Positions 4,897-6,504 of a stretch of 6,504 nucleotides of DNA are shown here, in pieces. How positions within the stretch are numbered: position 1 is the stretch's first letter; each line of letters starts with the position of its first letter. The notes beneath the pieces were generated by a model. It was not told the origin of the DNA and did no database searches. It saw only the letters and a program-made list of their open reading frames with translations. Position numbers and translations under genes: made by a program. The DNA comes from an uncultured Hungatella sp. (GTDB lineage: Bacteria > Bacillota > Clostridia > Lachnospirales > Lachnospiraceae), in contig CAUEKH010000144.1 in the NCBI GenBank assembly GCA_959018155.1, positions 1-6,504 on the forward strand, given 5' to 3'.

Positions 4897-6504
4897 ATGA
4901 GAAGCAGAAGATATGGAAGAAAGAGAAGACGAAATGGAATCATAGCCGGGGCTGTAATCGGCTGCGTTCTGCTCATCGGTGGCATTACCGCAGTTCTCCT
5001 TGTGGGAAGCAGGAAAAAGGCGCCGGAAAAAACACCGGAGGAATTTCTTTTAGAATATATGGATTATTTAGCAGCCGGTGATTACGAAAAGATGTACGGG
5101 ATGCTCGATTCCCAGAGCCAGTTAAATATCACCAAAGAAGATTATATTGCAAGAAATAAGAATATCTATGACGGAATTGAGGCCGCAAACATTTCCGTGG
5201 AAAATTTGAGCACGGAGGAGCGGGAAGATGAAAGCAGCGCGGTGAGATATCAGATGAGTTTTGACAGTGTGGCGGGTGAAATCAGCCTGCAAAATGAAGC
5301 TGTTTTCCACAGAGAGCCGGAAAAAGAAGGCCTTTTTATGGAATGGAACGATTCCTTGATCTTTCCCCAGCTTGGAAGAAATGATAAGGTCCGCGGGGTA
5401 ACTGATAAGGCGCAGCGCGGAACGATTGTGGACAGAAACGATCTGATGCTGGCTGGAAAAGGAGTCGCGTCTTCCGTCGGCCTTGTTCCCGGGAAAATGC
5501 GGGAAGACGCGGGAGAGGATTTAGAGCATTTGTCAGAACTGCTTGGCATATCAAAGGAGAGTATTGAGAAAAAGCTGTCCGCCAAATGGGTGAAAGAGGA
5601 CTCCCTCGTCCCCCTCAAAAGCTTAAAGAAAGTGGACGAGATGGACTTAAACTCCTCAACCCCGGATGTAGAAAATGTGGAGAATCAGGCGTTACAGGCG
5701 GAACTTCTGACGATTCCGGGCGTCATGATCAGCGATACGGAAGTCCGTTCCTATCCGCTTGGTAAGGCTGCCTCCCATTTAATCGGGTATACCCAGAAAG
5801 TGACTGCGGAAGACTTGGAAAAACATGCGGGGGAAGACTATTTAAGTGACAGTGTCATCGGACGAAGCGGGATGGAAACGCTGTATGAGAAGGAACTCAA
5901 GGGCCAGAATGGCAGAAGCATTCTGATTGCGGCGCCCGACGGAACGATGAAGGCCAATCTGGCCGCCATCCCCAGAGCCGACGGCCAGAGCATCATGCTC
6001 ACCATAGACAGTGAACTTCAGTCGCTGATTTACGAGAATTTCAAAGATGTGAAGAGCTGCACCGTTGCCATGAATCCGTATACCGGGGAAATCCTGGCGC
6101 TGGTCAGCACTCCGTCTTATGATGATAATGATTTTATTCTGGGAATGTCCGAGGAAAAATGGAAACTGTTAAATGAGGATGAGGCGAAGCCCATGTTTAA
6201 CCGCTTCCGCCAGAGATTTGCCCCGGGATCCTCCTTCAAACCGATTACGGGCGCCATCGGCCTGGCGGACGGCGCCATAGATCCGCAACAGGATTACGGG
6301 GCTGAGGGCTTAAGCTGGCGGAAGGATGAAAGCTGGGGCAACTATTACGTGACGACGCTTCATTCCTGCAGCCCGGCCAACCTGGAAAACGCGTTTATTT
6401 ATTCCGATAATATTTACTTTGCCAAAGCGGCCTTAAGAATCGGGTATGAAGACTTTATGGCCGGACTCGACGCGCTGTGCTTCAATCAGGAACTCCCGTT
6501 TGAA
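4897..6504 (+). CDS. Class B penicillin-binding protein, MecA/PBP3-type transpeptidase (partial, 3' end outside window)
   Basis: There are 536 codons with no stop before the right edge; full members are about 650-700 residues, so perhaps 120-170 are missing. Residues 1-13 are arginine-rich and cytoplasmic, and 14-37 form a single membrane anchor. Residues about 44-162 match the NTF2-like MecA_N domain (PEEFLLEYMDYLAAGDYEKMY at its start, Glu/Tyr-rich, ending near LIFPQL). The dimerisation or pedestal domain follows, with RGTIVDRN (174-181), SYPLGKAASHLIGYTQ (285-300) and IGRSGMETLYEKEL (321-334). The transpeptidase domain begins near 365. Its SxxK motif is S445-S-F-K448 within FAPGSSFKP, and its SxN motif is S503-D-N505. 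The KTG motif lies beyond the window. These enzymes cross-link peptidoglycan stems and are the targets of beta-lactams. The MecA_N architecture includes low-affinity PBPs such as PBP2a and enterococcal PBP5, but also ordinary family members, so resistance cannot be inferred. The gene has its own promoter after the upstream terminator. Confidence 0.93.
   Translation, partial: MRSRRYGRKRRRNGIIAGAVIGCVLLIGGITAVLLVGSRKKAPEKTPEEFLLEYMDYLAAGDYEKMYGMLDSQSQLNITKEDYIARNKNIYDGIEAANISVENLSTEEREDESSAVRYQMSFDSVAGEISLQNEAVFHREPEKEGLFMEWNDSLIFPQLGRNDKVRGVTDKAQRGTIVDRNDLMLAGKGVASSVGLVPGKMREDAGEDLEHLSELLGISKESIEKKLSAKWVKEDSLVPLKSLKKVDEMDLNSSTPDVENVENQALQAELLTIPGVMISDTEVRSYPLGKAASHLIGYTQKVTAEDLEKHAGEDYLSDSVIGRSGMETLYEKELKGQNGRSILIAAPDGTMKANLAAIPRADGQSIMLTIDSELQSLIYENFKDVKSCTVAMNPYTGEILALVSTPSYDDNDFILGMSEEKWKLLNEDEAKPMFNRFRQRFAPGSSFKPITGAIGLADGAIDPQQDYGAEGLSWRKDESWGNYYVTTLHSCSPANLENAFIYSDNIYFAKAALRIGYEDFMAGLDALCFNQELPFE

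Noticed and set aside
4897..6504. Acquired mecA-like beta-lactam resistance gene
   Set aside because: The MecA_N domain layout is shared by ordinary chromosomal class B PBPs. Nothing here (mobile element, mecR/mecI, atypical composition) points to acquisition, and affinity cannot be read from sequence.

Overview
The window looks like a chromosomal segment from a low-to-mid GC Gram-positive anaerobe of the class Clostridia, most likely Lachnospiraceae or a close relative. This rests on strong GGAGG-type ribosome binding sites, sigma-A-type promoters, a VanW/G5 cell-wall protein, an S11 D,D-carboxypeptidase with a C-terminal anchor and a MecA-type class B penicillin-binding protein (PBP). The genus is an inference from gene style; there is no rRNA or other marker. 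All recognisable genes lie on the + strand, and I found no credible gene on the - strand.

Layout. (1) Bases 1-153 are AT-rich regulatory DNA upstream of a complete LysR-type regulator (154-1050). (2) Bases 1051-1205 hold a strong promoter (TTGACA, 17 bp, extended -10) overlapped by a perfect 7-bp inverted repeat, probably an operator. (3) Bases 1206-2894 encode a membrane-anchored VanW-domain protein with a G5-like domain and a low-complexity repeat tail. (4) Bases 2895-3224 contain no intact gene. The first 231 bases are the decayed, still in-frame continuation of the tail repeat. (5) Bases 3225-4649 encode a D-alanyl-D-alanine carboxypeptidase with all three catalytic motifs, followed by a clear intrinsic terminator (4691-4729). 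(6) Bases 4730-4896 carry a promoter, and from 4897 to the right edge runs the N-terminal 536 codons of a class B PBP with a MecA_N-like domain. It is cut by the window before its KTG motif.

How they fit together. The three structural genes all concern the outside face of the membrane and peptidoglycan: a VanW/G5 protein of unknown biochemistry, an enzyme that trims D-Ala from pentapeptide stems, and a transpeptidase that cross-links those stems. No terminator is visible between the VanW gene and the carboxypeptidase gene, so they may be co-transcribed. The PBP gene is separated from them by a terminator and has its own promoter. The LysR gene reads in the same direction but has no visible functional tie to the wall genes; its target may lie off the left edge.

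The most unusual feature is the VanW protein tail. A 15-codon (45-bp) unit, organised as 90-bp higher-order repeats, runs past the annotated stop codon in the same reading frame for about five more half-units. It is interrupted by three stop codons, each at a position where the repeat consensus has a GGA glycine codon. I did not find a wholly new system in this window.
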